DNA from: Protopterus annectens
Lineage: Eukaryota > Chordata > Ceratodontiformes > Protopteridae
Direction of reading: 5' to 3'
Assembly: GCF_019279795.1 (NCBI RefSeq)
Contig: NC_056732.1
Coordinates: 183,115,677-183,179,676, forward strand
Length of the DNA: 64,000 bases
Made by a program: the position numbers and the translations under genes. Below the pieces are notes generated by a model. The model saw only the letters and a list, made by a program, of their open reading frames with translations. It was not told the DNA's origin and did not search any database. This document shows, one piece after another, positions 25,620 through 40,683 of the stretch. Every line of letters begins with the position of its first letter. Positions within the stretch are counted from its first letter, which is position 1.

Positions 25620-27900
25620 GACACTGGTGAGTGGGCATGCTCTCACAACAGCACCGTATTGGGTGACATGAACCACCCATACATAGCCTGGGAACATTAC
25701 CCATGGCACAACACAGTCCGCCAGCAGTCCCAGGTGTTCACACACCTGGCCACTGTTAAACAGCCATGCACCATACATACCAGGGGGGGGGATGTCTGAC
25801 AGTTCTGCCCATCACGCATGGTGAGGATATGCCCCACACAGGATGTACAGCCCTCAATGGTGATGCAAGACCGTATAGTGGATCCACTGGTCATCCACTC
25901 ACTGTAACCAACACCAGCATGGGGGACCTCAGTGATGACCTCTCCACAGAAAAACACACACATCATATGACCGGTGTGGTACCCTACAAGTCCTCCATGC
26001 CAATGTTGAACAGAGGCCAGACCGGCAAACGCCTAACGAATGCCTTCCCCGACCACCCACATGCATGTCTGCAACAGGCAAACATGATGACATCAGGACC
26101 TTGTCCACCACAGGTAGGCACATGGTGTGGTGGACCGCAGCCACTGACTACCTGTACATCAACAGTTGGAGCTACTACATGGCAGGGCAATGACAGTACC
26201 AGGAAACCATCACCCATTCATACCGGCGTCACCATACGGCCCCACATACCATCATCCAGGTCCGCTCGTGGGAGTGGTACTGCAGAGGGCACATGAGACA
26301 ACCACAGGGCCTTCCCTAACTGTGGTAAGGACATGGTTGGGGCACACAGACTTGCCTGGAAATGGTCCAGAATGGTACAACAGTCACTGCACCCACAGAC
26401 ATTGTCTGCATACCACAGGACATGTTCCATGCATACATCCCCAAACATATCCATCCCACCAGAGTGTATCCTCCCAAACATGTCATATGGCCTGGAGTGA
26501 TCCCATATCTCTATGGCGTTTGACACGTCAGCAATGGGCACCGATGGTTTCCCTGGCTGTGTGCTACCCATCCTCTTTGAGGCCCTCGGCCCACACATGC
26601 GGCCACTGTGTCATGTTAGCCTTACTATGGGCTATGTCCCCAATGGATGCCATATGGCATCTGTGGTCCCACTATGCCAGGGTAGTGCTCCTATGGACTG
26701 TCAACAGCCACACCCTATACGCTTGACAAGTGTTGTCTGCAAAGCTGTGTGGAGGTCCATACAGGTGGTCATGGTTACAGATAGCGGTGTACAGCCAATA
26801 CCGGAACATACCCACAACTACATAGTCAAGGCGGATCCTGCCTCCCGAACCTGCTCGTCCAGTCTGGAGTGTTCACCAAGGCCATTGATGGGGATACGTG
26901 GGTTTGCACACAGTACCATGACCTGGTGGAAGCGTTCAGAGCACACTACACATGGGACCCATGGAAAGGCTCGCCAGCATACATGTGGGGACATATGTCA
27001 CCCGATGCTTCTCACACAGGTTGGAGGTCACACCACACAGGGTTGGTGCTCAAGGTGCCTTGTCACACTCATATCTGGACCCAGTGGAGGCCCACAGGGC
27101 TCACTCCTGTGCCCCTTGCCATATGGCATCCGACCTTCCAATGTGCATGCAATCATAGGGGGATTGTAGCAGACAAGGTATGCAGATGACTACGCACCGG
27201 CCAACATACCCAACACCCCATGTTACACGAACATCCACCTAGGGCGTCATAGACATGGATGACTGGTGCCAGAGCCATGGCCTGCTACCAAATGCCAGAG
27301 AAGGTGCAGCCCTACCCAGTGTGAAGAACATGTTCGTCCCAATGTCACATGTAGGTGGTACGCCATTAAAGATGGTGGACATGTTCAGGGAAATGGCTAC
27401 CACACCTGTCGGCAACCTCTGTCAACACACACAATGGCAATGTGGGTGTGAAGACATTCCATTGTGGCCTCCTGGTCTGGATGGAATGGCAACCACATCA
27501 GGGTGTTCATTGTACCCTGTACACATCACACACCAGTGCAATGACTGCGTACAATGGCACATGTGGCCTGTAGCTAACCTGACGCCTGCAGCACTCGGAA
27601 GGACCGCAAACGTTCCACAAGACGGGGATGACGGTGCTAGGACATGTGTCACAAGGTGCATGGCCAAGGGGACACCGGCTGTGGATCTTCACAGCACAGC
27701 TGCTCCGTGGTGATCTGTGCCTGACATACACGGCCATGTCTGACCTGGGTGACATGGGCACATTCCACCTCCCAGGCCCCATGCAAACACGGGCACAGAA
27801 GTGACTGTCAGACACCTCAACTCAAAGATGAGTGGGACGTGCTGGGGGAACAGGGTAACGGCCAGACACACCCTACAACACGGGGAGGAGTGCCAGGCCA
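25620..27900 (+). pseudogene. CR1-like LINE relic inside the giant Harbinger (plus strand)
   Basis: Plus-strand translation gives endonuclease then RT landmarks in order: VLGDMNHPYIAWE (about 25650-25690, the GDFN motif), a GHPLTVTNTS region, LTMGYVPNGCHMASVVPL (about 26615-26680), IRLTSVVCK (about 26710-26740), SGPSGGPQGSLLCPL (about 27080-27120), a RYADDYAPANIP stretch (about 27180-27215), DDWCQSHGLLPNAREG and MSHVGGTPLK (about 27255-27370), then SPYLTRDACSTRKDRKRSTR (about 27570-27630). These match the CR1-type order of EN, fingers, ADD palm and C-terminal domain. Substitutions mostly turn codons into TG/CA-containing ones, and the sequence is heavily decayed. Confidence 0.75.
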
Positions 27901-28803
27901 TGTGAAGGAAAGGCCCTGACTGCCTTTGTCCAGGACTGCTAATGGCGTGTGGATGTGTGACGATAGTTATGCGCCAGTCAACCTCTGTGTGTCACTGCTA
28001 GACCAGGGACTGGGGACTGATGGATATGGCATCCCCATCCTGAGGGGTGTTAGATGCCACACACAGTCATGCTAGGTCCACACATGTCGTAGGGCACATA
28101 TCCTGTCACGTTCATGTGTGCCTATGTACCTATGTAGGGGTCCATGCCGGATGTGGGTAACTGTGCTATGCTGATTTTGCCAGACATGCCTGTGGGTACC
28201 CCACGACTACACGTGGGGAACTAATTACAGTGCTCCCAGTAGGCACGTGCAAGTACACCATCAGTATCATACGGGTTAACTGCACCGACATGGTGCTACA
28301 CATGTAACCACCACACATACTGTGTACACATATCAATGAATGCTGCACCTGTCCTGCATGGTATGTCTGCTGCATGATGTCCGTGCACAACACACATCAC
28401 ATACACACCTGTCACCAGCCATACACACACACCACAACATACACAGCACGTACTATGCGTACACAGGTATCACATACACCTCTCACTATCGTGTCCACCC
28501 TGTGCATCATAATATGTTAGCTTAACCGTGCATTGATGGTGTGGCTCACAGTTATGCGGCAGAGACTTAATCATATGCACAGGGTGATATGTGTGCCACA
28601 GGCATGGGCTGTACCAATGGATGACATCATGTGTGTGTGTAAGGGCCAGTGCATTGAGTGGGCATGACTATGTAGATTGCATGTGGGTGTGGTGGAGCCC
28701 TACAGTTGTGTCTGCTGTGTGTGGGTGTGTGTGTACACAGTTCAGTCATCTGTGATGCCTACACGGGGTATGCTTGGCAGCCCCTGACTGTACAGTGCAG
28801 GTG
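27901..28803. other. Unassigned TG/CA-rich sequence downstream of the Myb-like gene
   Basis: Alternating purine-pyrimidine composition as in 32-38 kb, without a recognisable gene or repeat. On the minus strand it would contain the 3' UTR of the Myb-like gene. I did not find a convincing polyadenylation signal. Confidence 0.35.
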
Positions 28804-29721
28804 TTACGGCTCACTGTGTCTGCGGCGAAGTGACCCGCGCCTGCCTGGGGTCGCACAGGCACGACCGGGTGGAGGTACAGACTGTCCACTCTCCGATGTC
28901 ACATGTCCGCTGGAAACGTGCCCACGACGGGGCCGTCCAGGGCCACGTCCACGTGGCCTGCTCTGTCCTGGTGTGGATGGTGTAGTAGCAGCTGCAGTGC
29001 TACTGCTACCATCACTGTCTGTGTGGGCATGGGAGGTGGCACGCACACGCTGACCTGCAGCAGGTGGTGTTGCTGGCACATGCCCACGTGCCCTATGCCT
29101 CACCCCTACCTGGTGTTCCTGCACGGACTGCGCACGCTCAAGGATGGCCAAGCCTCGGTCGATGAGACCAGCCATATCGCCCAATCTCCTATCCAGAACA
29201 TCGGCAAGATGCTGTTGTGCATTTGCCAATGCCTGGATGCTGTCATTTAGGGTACGGATTGCGGACCTCTGCAGCCTCTGCCCGTCCTGGTTCTGCCGTT
29301 CGGCACGTGCCTGCGCCGCCATTACAGTCTGGAACATGCGTCTGGTTATACCAGCTGCTGCACCCTGTACGGCAGGTGTATGTCTAGCGGTGCTCCCCCT
29401 ACGGGCAGCACCTGCCACATGCCTGCGTGGCACTGCACCAGTCCTTACACTGGCAACATCGTGTGTACCCACACCTTCTGCAGCCACCACACATTCCTGC
29501 TCGGGGACAACAGACGCTGACTGACCGTCATCTATGGGCAACGGTGTTGGGGTATGTGTCGGCATCTGAACCGTGTGCAGGGATGAAAGGGACGTATGTG
29601 TGATGTTCTCCAGTGGCACAGACTCTGCCTGTGACGACCCTGCCTGTGCCTCATGCACATGCTCATCACCACTAGTATCTGTGGGGACACTAGCATCAGA
29701 TTGACGCAGGAGGGAACGCAC
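28804..29721 (-). CDS. Harbinger Myb-like protein, C-terminal exon
   Basis: A 305-codon minus-strand frame ends at 28804. It opens with an acidic Ser/Thr/Glu-rich stretch (residues 1-110). A basic, Ala-rich helical region follows (about residues 125-205; RRMFQTVMAAQARAERQ, then a long helix with IQALANAQQHLADVL), which should form a coiled coil. The tail is Pro/Arg/Gly-rich with AT-hook-like RPRGRGPGRPRRG (about residues 260-275). This layout (helical dimerisation region after a Myb domain) is common in the accessory protein of Harbinger transposons. An acceptor-like AG lies directly before the frame (CTGTAG at 29722-29727), with an in-frame stop just upstream, so it must be a spliced exon. 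The reading phase does not fit a direct join to the donor at 31468, so an extra exon or an indel is implied. Confidence 0.62.
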   Translation of the reverse strand: MRSLLRQSDASVPTDTSGDEHVHEAQAGSSQAESVPLENITHTSLSSLHTVQMPTHTPTPLPIDDGQSASVVPEQECVVAAEGVGTHDVASVRTGAVPRRHVAGAARRGSTARHTPAVQGAAAGITRRMFQTVMAAQARAERQNQDGQRLQRSAIRTLNDSIQALANAQQHLADVLDRRLGDMAGLIDRGLAILERAQSVQEHQVGVRHRARGHVPATPPAAGQRVRATSHAHTDSDGSSSTAAATTPSTPGQSRPRGRGPGRPRRGHVSSGHVTSESGQSVPPPGRACATPGRRGSLRRRHSEP

Positions 29722-29761
29722 CTACAGCACCTGTCAATACAAAGACATAACATCGGTTACA

Positions 29762-31468
<1,707 letters not shown>

Positions 31469-31877
31469 CATGCGGCTCCAGGCTCATAGCTCGGGAGACA
31501 CCCACCTCCATGATGGACGCAAGTGGTTCTGCGTGTTGTTCCGTGGGTGTCCCCAGACTGGCCAGGAGCTCCTCCGTAGCTGTGAGTGGGGGCTGTGTTG
31601 GTGGCCCACCACCTGTCCCACGTTGTTGCCTGGCGATTGCAGCGCCACGCTGTCTTGCATGCCGGATCAGGTCTGTGCAGTGCCTGCGGATTTGTTGGTA
31701 GCTGCGGTTGGTTCCGCCCACGCTGTTCACCCTCCTGCACAACTCCTCCCACATCTCCTGCCGTTCTTGTGCCTGCTGTGGCACATGGCTAAACAGGGCA
31801 TTGTAGTTACTCTGGAGGTATGGTATGATGACCTCCTCCTCCTGTCGGCTAAATGGTGGAAGCCGGGAACGTGGCAT
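31469..31877 (-). CDS. Harbinger Myb/SANT-like DNA-binding protein, first coding exon
   Basis: The ATG at 31877 opens a frame of 136 codons up to a strong donor (CATG|GTAAGT, donor at 31468). Residues 7-85 form a Myb/SANT-like trihelix of the type found in NAIF1-like proteins: PPFSRQEEEVIIPYLQ, then LFSHVP, a MWEELCRRVNSVGG helix and RSYQQIRRHCTDLIRHARQ. In Harbinger transposons this protein binds the terminal repeats and helps move the nuclease into the nucleus. A GQQR/GGGPP linker and an LTATEELLASLG helix follow. TTCCAG lies just upstream of the ATG (31886-31881), so the first exon may be non-coding. Family assignment is by motif pattern; the domain has no stop or frameshift. Confidence 0.75.
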
Positions 31878-34800
31878 TATCTGGAAGACATGATGATGGT
31901 GGCAGGTCACATTCACACTGCTGTGCTGGCATACTGTTGGAAATACATTGCTATGACATGTACGACATCTGCACAGTGATCTGTGAAGGGCATCGTGGCG
32001 GTGACACAGCCGATGTTGTGGCTTCACACCATTGAGCACTGGGTGTCACATCATATCTGTGTGCCACCCCATCACACTGTGCACGCACCATGTAGATGTT
32101 AGCCTGCCATGGACATGTGTACCTGGCTGCACCTATGTCCATATCAGTTGGCATATGTCCCCATGTGGCGTCTGTGCTACTGTTCACCTGTACGCTGTGT
32201 ATATGTCAGTACACATCACGTCTGTGTCCATTGTGAGCGTCAGCAGCGGCACTGTACACATACACATGGACACCTGCACATGCATGTGTTGTGCCATGTA
32301 CTTCCACACAGCACTGTACCGGTGCTGGACAACTTGCCCCAGCTCACCTGTGTTACGTATGTGATAGACATGGAGCAATGTGTAACCATGACACATTAGC
32401 AGGAAAGGCCATGCATAGCATGTACACGCACACATTGTGCAGAGCATCACACAGCACCTGTAACATGACAGGGTGCATCGCCACCACATTACTACTGTGT
32501 ATGGTTGATAGTGAGAGTGCCTTTTGTCCATTGCACCATGTGGGACTGTGATAGCTCATGCAGCCTTGCTGGTCATCTCTGCATGATATGGCAGGGTATG
32601 CCACATACATGGCAATGGGTGTGACCCACCCAGGGGCTGACGGTATTGGCAGGGTGGCTGTCCATTGCTTTTGTCATAGCTGTGTGAATATGGACATTCA
32701 ACATGTTTATCACCATGGTGTGGACACTGTCCTCCAGCGAGGTATGCTGTACGCTGCTTGTTGAGGGTGTGTGTGGTGCATGCAGGTATCACACATCCAT
32801 GCATACACTGTAGCCCTGGCAGGTGCTATGTGCTGGGATGTTGATCGACACAGTGCTGTATGTGTACACACACCGCTATCCCATGCACATGGATATCTGC
32901 CTGAACTGATGTGGGTAACACATATGTGTACATACATTGCCCGCTGCCACCCACATGTCTGCTGCTGCACTACACACCGCCATCCCTCCCTGTGTGAATG
33001 TGGTGTTGGCCTCAGCAGAGGTATCCATGTATGGGGACATGGATGTTCACATAGCAGGCCCACTGATGGTATCGTCGATCTGACCATACACATATGATGC
33101 ACCCTCACACATACAACCCATTCATATTGTTGTTCACAATGGTGACACGGCTATATTGCTATGCGGAGCCATTCACAGACATACATACACAGAGGCATGC
33201 ACGCCCATCTGTGTCATTGGCGGACTATTGGTGTGGTTTGGCACCTAACGTGTTTGACTGCAGGTGGCGCAGACCTACTGTGCACATGTCTACATGGTAG
33301 GCCTGTTCTACGGTAGGCATCTGTGATGTGCTGTGCACATCTCATACCTGCACATTTGGTTGTTGTCCATCGGTCCACAGGCCAGTGGTGGGACATACAG
33401 GGATGTTGCTGAACATATGTACATGCGACCCTGTACAACTGTGACGCTAGCCTCTCAGATGCTCATGTGTCGTGGACGTGAACACCGTACACACACATGT
33501 GGTTGTGGGCCACCGTCCATACCCATCTCCACCTGTGGGTTGCTATCATCCCACACACTCCTTGTACTGTATGTTCAGGCTATGCAGCTATGTGGGGCTT
33601 GTGTGCATACAATACGATACTATGTGCCTTTGCACCCATCACAGACATTGTCACACAGGTACACCGGCAGCCATACACATCGCAGATTGTTGTCAGCATG
33701 TCACATGTGGTACACACCTAACACATCTCCTGCGGGACATGGTAATCTGTATGGGCATGTCCAGTAGTGACATACCACAGCTACCCCTACATGACGGCTA
33801 TGCAGGACATGTCTGTGTACATCTACTGTGACATATACACAAGCAATGCCCCCTACCTACATCACATGGTACTACCTGTGGAGTATGTGTGTCTGCATCC
33901 ATGCTATGGCCATAGATGACAATTGTACATCTATATGTGCAACATACCTCAGTGGGGTTGTCATGAGCACATGTTCCATGTGTCAATGCATTGTTTGTGT
34001 CTGTTGGGCAGTCATTGTTGTGCATGGTTTACATGGCTGACATAGTGTACTGTGTCTGATTCCAGGTACTTCATTGGGCTACCAGCATTGTACATTTCTA
34101 CAGCACATTCCAGCCATCATGTAGCCAGCTTAGATGACAGTGGGAGGTGTTCCGCCATGTGCACATATGTCACACGGTACAAGGGTGACTGACACACATT
34201 GTCGGGACTGGGTTCTGACTGCTGTGGATGTGTGTACCGGTGTTGACAACCATGACTGCACCAGATGGTGTCTTCTGGATGTGTGACATTCACAACAAAC
34301 ACCCACATTCACATAGCAGCACATCGTCCACGACAATTGACATTCCTGCCTGAACACTGTGTACGGTATGTTTGTATGACCACTGCATATATCACTGGTG
34401 GCCACCAGCATGGCTGCCTACAACAGCAGTGTGTATCCTGTGCAAACATGGGTTACACCAGTCACACCACACCTGTGCCAGCTGGCCCTGTAGTGGGTGA
34501 CAGTGCAGTTCCATTCATCATGTAACAGTATACATCGTGCACCAGTATGTTGCAGACATGTGAACGGCTGTGCTACTCAACATATGCACACATGACACAT
34601 CACCTGGTACACCGTGTCTGCCTTGCCACCTGCTATTGTGACCACCCTGTGATGACATTGTACGGCCCACATGGTCGTGGACATGTGATGGCTCGATGGT
34701 GAATTAACCGTCCAGGTGTGTGTCTAGCCAGGTGTCCAGTAGCCACTGGTCTGCATGCAGGGATAGTCTACATTGGCCTACTCTGTCACTGGGACTGTTG

Positions 34801-37800
34801 ACTATGGTCATACTGTTGTTATGCAGGCATGTGCTGTTTGTCCAGTCTGATAGTCGTGTTGAACCACACTACCGTGGCACACATGGCGGTGGACATCTGG
34901 CTGGTGTGCAGCCCACATGTACATCTTGTCATGCTATGCTGCCTGTGCAGCGGTGTCACATGTCTGTCTCTGGCAGGGCTGTCACAGGTAGGCACAGCAT
35001 GCAGTGATGTGTGACAATGCTTACACCCTCCACTGTGCTGTACACTGGCACTGCACACACAGTACAGCACACATGTCATTTATCTACTGTGCCTGGGACC
35101 TGCCTCCATGCCCTACACGGCACACCTGCCAGTCCAGATTGTACACAGATCATACCTCCCAGTCACATACCTGGACTGCAACACACACAGGTGGGTGGTT
35201 CCCACACCACACCGTGATTTACACACATACTGTATTTTCCCATGACACATTGCATCATAGGTAGTCCATGTTCAGATACCCATGTTTGTGGCCACTACAC
35301 ACATTGTGACACGCGGCAGTGCAGACACTGTACACCACAGGTTACATGCCAGTCGGGTTGGCATGCTGTACATTGCACCTGGGACAGTTGCTACTGCTAT
35401 GTATTGCCAGCAACGACCTTCCCTAGTATGGACTCCCACGTACCCACACATGCTTGGCCATGCAGTACGCATAGCTGGGTGACACATTACACGACACATA
35501 CCATACCTACACTACCCTCAGCATGCACCAAACCTCCATGTGTCTGTATGCTAGGCCTACACACCTGCCCCCTCTGTTTGCTGAACATCCATGCTTACCA
35601 TCCCTGCTAGCCACACCCTAAGCACACAACCATAGCAGCATGCATGGTACATACACACTACAGCCGGTATTACTGACATCCACTGACAGAGGTAGTTGAG
35701 GGCATGGCACCCGTCCGATGGACAGTCTATGTGCCTATGCCAACAGTGATCACAGTGCACTTCTGCTACATTTACACACTGGTAGGGACCATGCTATTCC
35801 ACACTGAGACATGGTGGTGCTGGCATTTTCACAGACGCCACAGTGGTATTCCTGTTCCATGCACACGTGCTGTATGGGCACATGTGCAGGCTGTTGCACG
35901 GTAGTTTTGTTCACCTGTGTGTTGTGTGTCACTTGACAGTCATGGTGTGTCCTGCTGGTGCATGACATACTCCACAGCTAGCTACCTACACATGACTGCC
36001 AGACATTGCAGTGTGGGCCCTCACGCAGTGTGGTGGTATGTCTCTGCTGTTTGACTACATCCACATTCAATGCAGCATACCACGGTCATGCAGGCATTGA
36101 CGACACAGATGTTGCTGGCATCCTGCCTGCCAATGGGGTACCTACCAACAATACACACTCTCACTCACTACAGGGTTCCAATCCTTGGCTGGACATTGTA
36201 TTAACCCTGTGGACACATACATAGTACTGGCATGCACATGTTATGTCTGGGAACACAGTCCCAATGTCACCTCCAACCGCCGTAGTTGTTGTATCCCGCC
36301 AACCTGGCTGTTACATGTCTCTGCAGCAGCACACGTCAGTGACTGCTAGCCCATTCATGTACGTTGTGCACCCTGACCACCACACTACCACATCTATCAC
36401 ACTACACATGGATGGTACTGCATTGCACGTATGGGGCTGCATCTCTACACCCATGACTGGGCCATTCAGTATGGCACTGGGCCACATCTTGACATACATG
36501 CTTCACACACTCATTGCCTACCTGCATGCCTTTCCTGGCACCCTTGTTGGGCTTCTGTGCCACAGCACACCACATCCTATGCTGGCCACCTGTCATATTA
36601 TTGCATGGGTGGTTGGGGTGGTACAGAGGGTATCACATCAGACATGATCCGCTCTTTGCCCTTCAGCACCATTCCACTTTATGCTATTGACAGTGTACAC
36701 ATCCAGCATCACATCGTACCCTATGTATCGGCATGTTACGCCATGTGCCTTCTGTACAGTTCACACAGTGGTGCAGGCATATCATGCTGACTACAACATT
36801 TCAGGGACGTGTGGCATTGCACGCCTCAGACATGTGGCCCCTCATGCTCAGTATTTGCATACGTACACTACCTGCTGTCACACAGTACTGTACATGCCTA
36901 CATATACCACTTCTACATACCTGGCAGCATTCTAGCTCATCCTACTCATGTTGCTGACACCCATACAGGTGTCAGTGTGGCAGATATATCATGTAGATAT
37001 CATTGCATCAGTTACATCACACATAGTGCATACACATCACCTTTGCATACTGACAGTCATGCGGTGTGTATCACATGGATACTGTCCCTATACAGGCATA
37101 TCACGTTGTACATGGTTGATGTACACACACATGGCCCACATGGTGCTGTGGTTGCCATATTACACCATAGCGTGGGTACACATGTGCAGGACTACACATT
37201 TCTGGACCGTATGTCTAGCTGATACCTTGGGTGCCCTTGTACCTGTGCCATACACACATGTACACGCAGGCCGTGTTACAATAACACATGTGTGGTGTAC
37301 CTTACACAATGGATACAACGTTACATGTCTCAGTATAGTCATGCTGTGCTCTCTACCCAGCTCAGACAGTTGACATATGCAAATGACAGTCATGTAACAC
37401 ATCTGTGCTCACCTGCATGCCACTAACACAGGGGTGTAATGTACTCTGCCATGGGCCATGTTCTCCACAGTACTGATGCATGTAGTACTCCTACATGGCG
37501 TTTGCTGTGGGCAGGGGGGGAGGAGCAGTCCTGCATGTGTGCACACATGCCACATTGCTCAGCCCGGGCGTCTGTGTGACATCCACAGACTGGACACACA
37601 CCATGCTGTGGGACATAGGTCCTGTGCACATCCCACAGGGGCACACTGTGTCACTAGTCATGTGATAGCTGCCTTGCTGGTAGGGTGACACAGACCCATG
37701 GTACCACCACAGCGGACGTATTGTATAGACATGACAGTTGACATCCAGTTCTGCCGTTCAGTGGACACTACCATGGGGGGGGTGTCAGTACTGTGTACAT

Positions 37801-38276
37801 TGCACATGTGTTTACACACAGCCCTGCTGGACATCATTGTGGCACACATTGCACCTGCTATGGAAAGTTTGGACATGGTCACTTGCTGTTACCTCCATTT
37901 CGGGTACCTATTCTGCTACTACATTGTCCCATATGTGCAGGCCATACATATCTTGTGTATGTATATAACATTAGCCCATCGCTCCATCATGCATGCTATG
38001 CCTGTGATACTGTCTATGATTTGTGAACATATCCATCATGCCAGCTTTGCATTACACATAATTGACATAGTCGCCCCTACTGCGTGGGATAGGTGCACGT
38101 CGTGCGACATTCCGTATGACATCGACGGTATATGCCCATGCACATGTGTGCTGTGACACTATACATAAATGTCCTATCCCCTGCTGTGGCACTTCAGTGT
38201 TGGATATCCACTGCCAGCATCGGCGTGGGTGGTGGCATTGTTCTGTGTTTGCAACCCCTATGGCAGACCTGGGGTA
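31878..38276. other. Long alternating purine-pyrimidine (TG/CA/GT/AC) tract without genes
   Basis: About 6.4 kb in which words such as ACATGT, TGTGTAC, CACATG and GTACAC dominate, while AA, TT, GG-rich and CG steps are scarce. Frames of 60-150 codons are numerous on both strands and in overlapping frames, as expected when stop-forming TAA is rare. None shows a known motif. The first ~160 bases (to 32039) are upstream of the Myb-like start. The bias resembles that of the LINE relic at 25.6-27.9 kb. Confidence 0.55.
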
Positions 38277-38613
38277 GGGTTACCACCTGTGCCACTTTGC
38301 AAGGGACAGTCCCTCCTTGGGCAGTTGTGTCCTGACAAAATTTATCACAAATGGCAAATGTCCTGAGATTGTGGGACATCACTATATCCCATTCTTATGT
38401 AAGAGTTGCATAACATACTTATTTATGTATGTACATTCCTAACTGTTACAAGACACACAATAAGCAACTGAACTGCTACAAGACTACACTTTTCTTTATG
38501 CAAAAGAGTAGAGTTCTAACCTTTGTACTGACCATGGGTATGTGTGCACCTGTAACATCTGAAGTGTGTCCCGACGATTTCCCACTTTGGCCTTTTGAAA
38601 GGGTGGCAAGCCG
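38277..38613 (+). repeat. 335-bp MITE-like repeat, copy 3
   Basis: Begins GGGTTACCACCTGTGCCACTT, contains GGGACAGTCCCTCCTTGGGC, and ends GTCCCGACGATTTCCCACTTT...GAAAGGGTGGCAAGCC. Same end structure and length as copies 1, 2 and 4. Confidence 0.72.
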
Positions 38614-40683
38614 CCCTGGGGTTATCCCGGTGTTTACATGTTGTCCCACTGCTGTGCACACGTTGTCCACAGTTGTTGGTATGCTGCGCGTTTTAGCATT
38701 ACATATCCAACCTTCGCCTCTCTCTGCCTGATGGACAGGTATCTTTACCTACACACACTGTTCACATACTGTACAGATTCGTCATACGTATCGTGTGTTA
38801 CACACCAGTACATGTCGTGGGTTCGACATACCTTTCCGGCCTTTTGTTCTGAGTTCGCCTCTATTCCCTTGTTTCTCTTTCTCTAGTTTGTATGCATGCG
38901 GTATGAACATATGGTTTGAATATCCGGGGAGTCTTCCTTATATTCGCCGCCGCCTGATGCATGTGGGTTAATCAGGCCAATAGCTGTTCCTCGGTGTGTA
39001 CTTATGCGCATATCAGCGGTGATCCCCCTTCCTTTCGTTCATTACGCGTCGGCACTAGGCCATGGTTCTTTCCTCGTGTGGCCGTTGGTTATTTGCAATA
39101 CCTTCGTGAGGATGGTATGTATTGTATCATGTTTGTGTGACTGCATCCGCTATGTGTGGTGTCGGGTACATTTCGCTGTGGTGTTAGCCGTGGATTGTGT
39201 GTGTTGGGTATGGTATTGTGTTCGACATGTGGGTCCCCGTGTCCTGGCGGCGCCTGTCGATGGCGTTGTGCATTCAAATGTGTTACATGGCTGTTATTTT
39301 CCTGTACATAGCGAATGCATGGATGCATGAGCCGCTGCTAGTGTTTCCCAGGAGCTTGTTGTGGGTATGCCGCTGTCATTCACTGCCTGTATGTGTTTGC
39401 TACGGTTTTAGCTGTTATCCCTTTGATATGTGCAATGGGGTATATCTGCGGATGTGGGTGACGGTACGGGTGTGAGTCTTGCATTTATACATACCAGATA
39501 TGCTTGTGTGTGTGCTCCATCCCTGCTTGGGGAGCTGCGGGTTACCTGTCTGTTGTTCCGGGAATGTTTGTTTTGTTGATGTCGCCTGCTGTCGGTATCG
39601 CCTGCATGTGTGCTTCCTGCACGTATTCCTCCTTCACATCGGTTATATATCTGCGGATGTTCGTCCGTGCCTACCATCCATTGGCATTTTGTCGCTGATA
39701 GTTACGGTGATTGTGGTCCTATACTTGGGGCGGACTGTATGCTACCGGTAGCCTCCTATTCGTGTGCCGCTTGCTTACGTCACGGTCGTGGAACACACCG
39801 CGGTATTTACCGGACCGTGAGTGTTCACGATCGGTGCCGGGATGGCACATTCGTATTTTCGCCGTACATGCCTGATGCTGTGTAACGTTGCCGACGGACC
39901 GTGTGGAGTCTACGTTATGGCCGCCATACCTACGGTCGTGGTTTGTACATGCGTCCTTTGCATCTCCTGTTTGCTATGGCCCTGTGGTACACTTTGGGAC
40001 ATTTGCGCTTTGCATCATTTTACGTCGCCACGTGCATAGCCACTGAGGAGATGTCAGTACTACTTTGTGGGTACTGCTGTACATACGCCTATGGTTCCTG
40101 TACTGTATGCCTATGCCTGTTATTACACTCCGCCTGTGACATGTCACCTTCATACACAGTTTACAGTGGCACACACATTACACACACACAGCGGAACACA
40201 CGACAACCTCACCTCACACATACACATATTGCCGCCATGGCTGTCAACCTTCTATTTCCGGAGTGGGGAACACACACAGTAGTAATGTGAAACACATGGG
40301 CATAATGTGGAACACATAGTAATGGCATAGTGACAACTTCAGCTAAGTAGGTCATAGGTTGATTATGATATGCTGATTTACTTACAGTGAAGAACCTTTA
40401 CTAACTTACTATGAGTACATTCTATTTACCAGGATGTCATTTATATACATTCCTAACAATGGATGTTTGAGAGACATTTTCAATGTGGAACTTGGAGGAA
40501 CTGCGAGGAACATGAACTGTTTTACACCCCAAATGAGGTACGTTCCTCATAATGTCATACACTTCACTGGTATGCTTTCCGCTTTCGCACCGACGGTTGA
40601 CCACAATACCTACGTTGGCGCATCGCCGGTGGCGGCGTGTATCTCCGCACTCATGTCCTATGGATATGACACGCACATATGTA
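38614..40683. other. Unassigned CpG-containing sequence of the giant Harbinger
   Basis: CpG steps return here after being rare at 28-38 kb. No known protein motif found. A short open frame beginning at 40434 (MSFIYIPNNGCLRDIFNVEL) looks protein-like for about 80 codons but runs into repeat copy 4 and is unrecognised. Confidence 0.35.

Noticed and set aside
32040-38276. Dozens of 60-150-codon frames that might be cargo genes
   Set aside because: They overlap in several phases and both strands, have no recognisable motif, and are explained by the scarcity of AA/TT and thus TAA stops.
40434-40683. An unknown small protein gene (MSFIYIPNN...)
   Set aside because: Protein-like but unrecognised, and the frame runs straight into a MITE-like repeat; no splice or promoter evidence.
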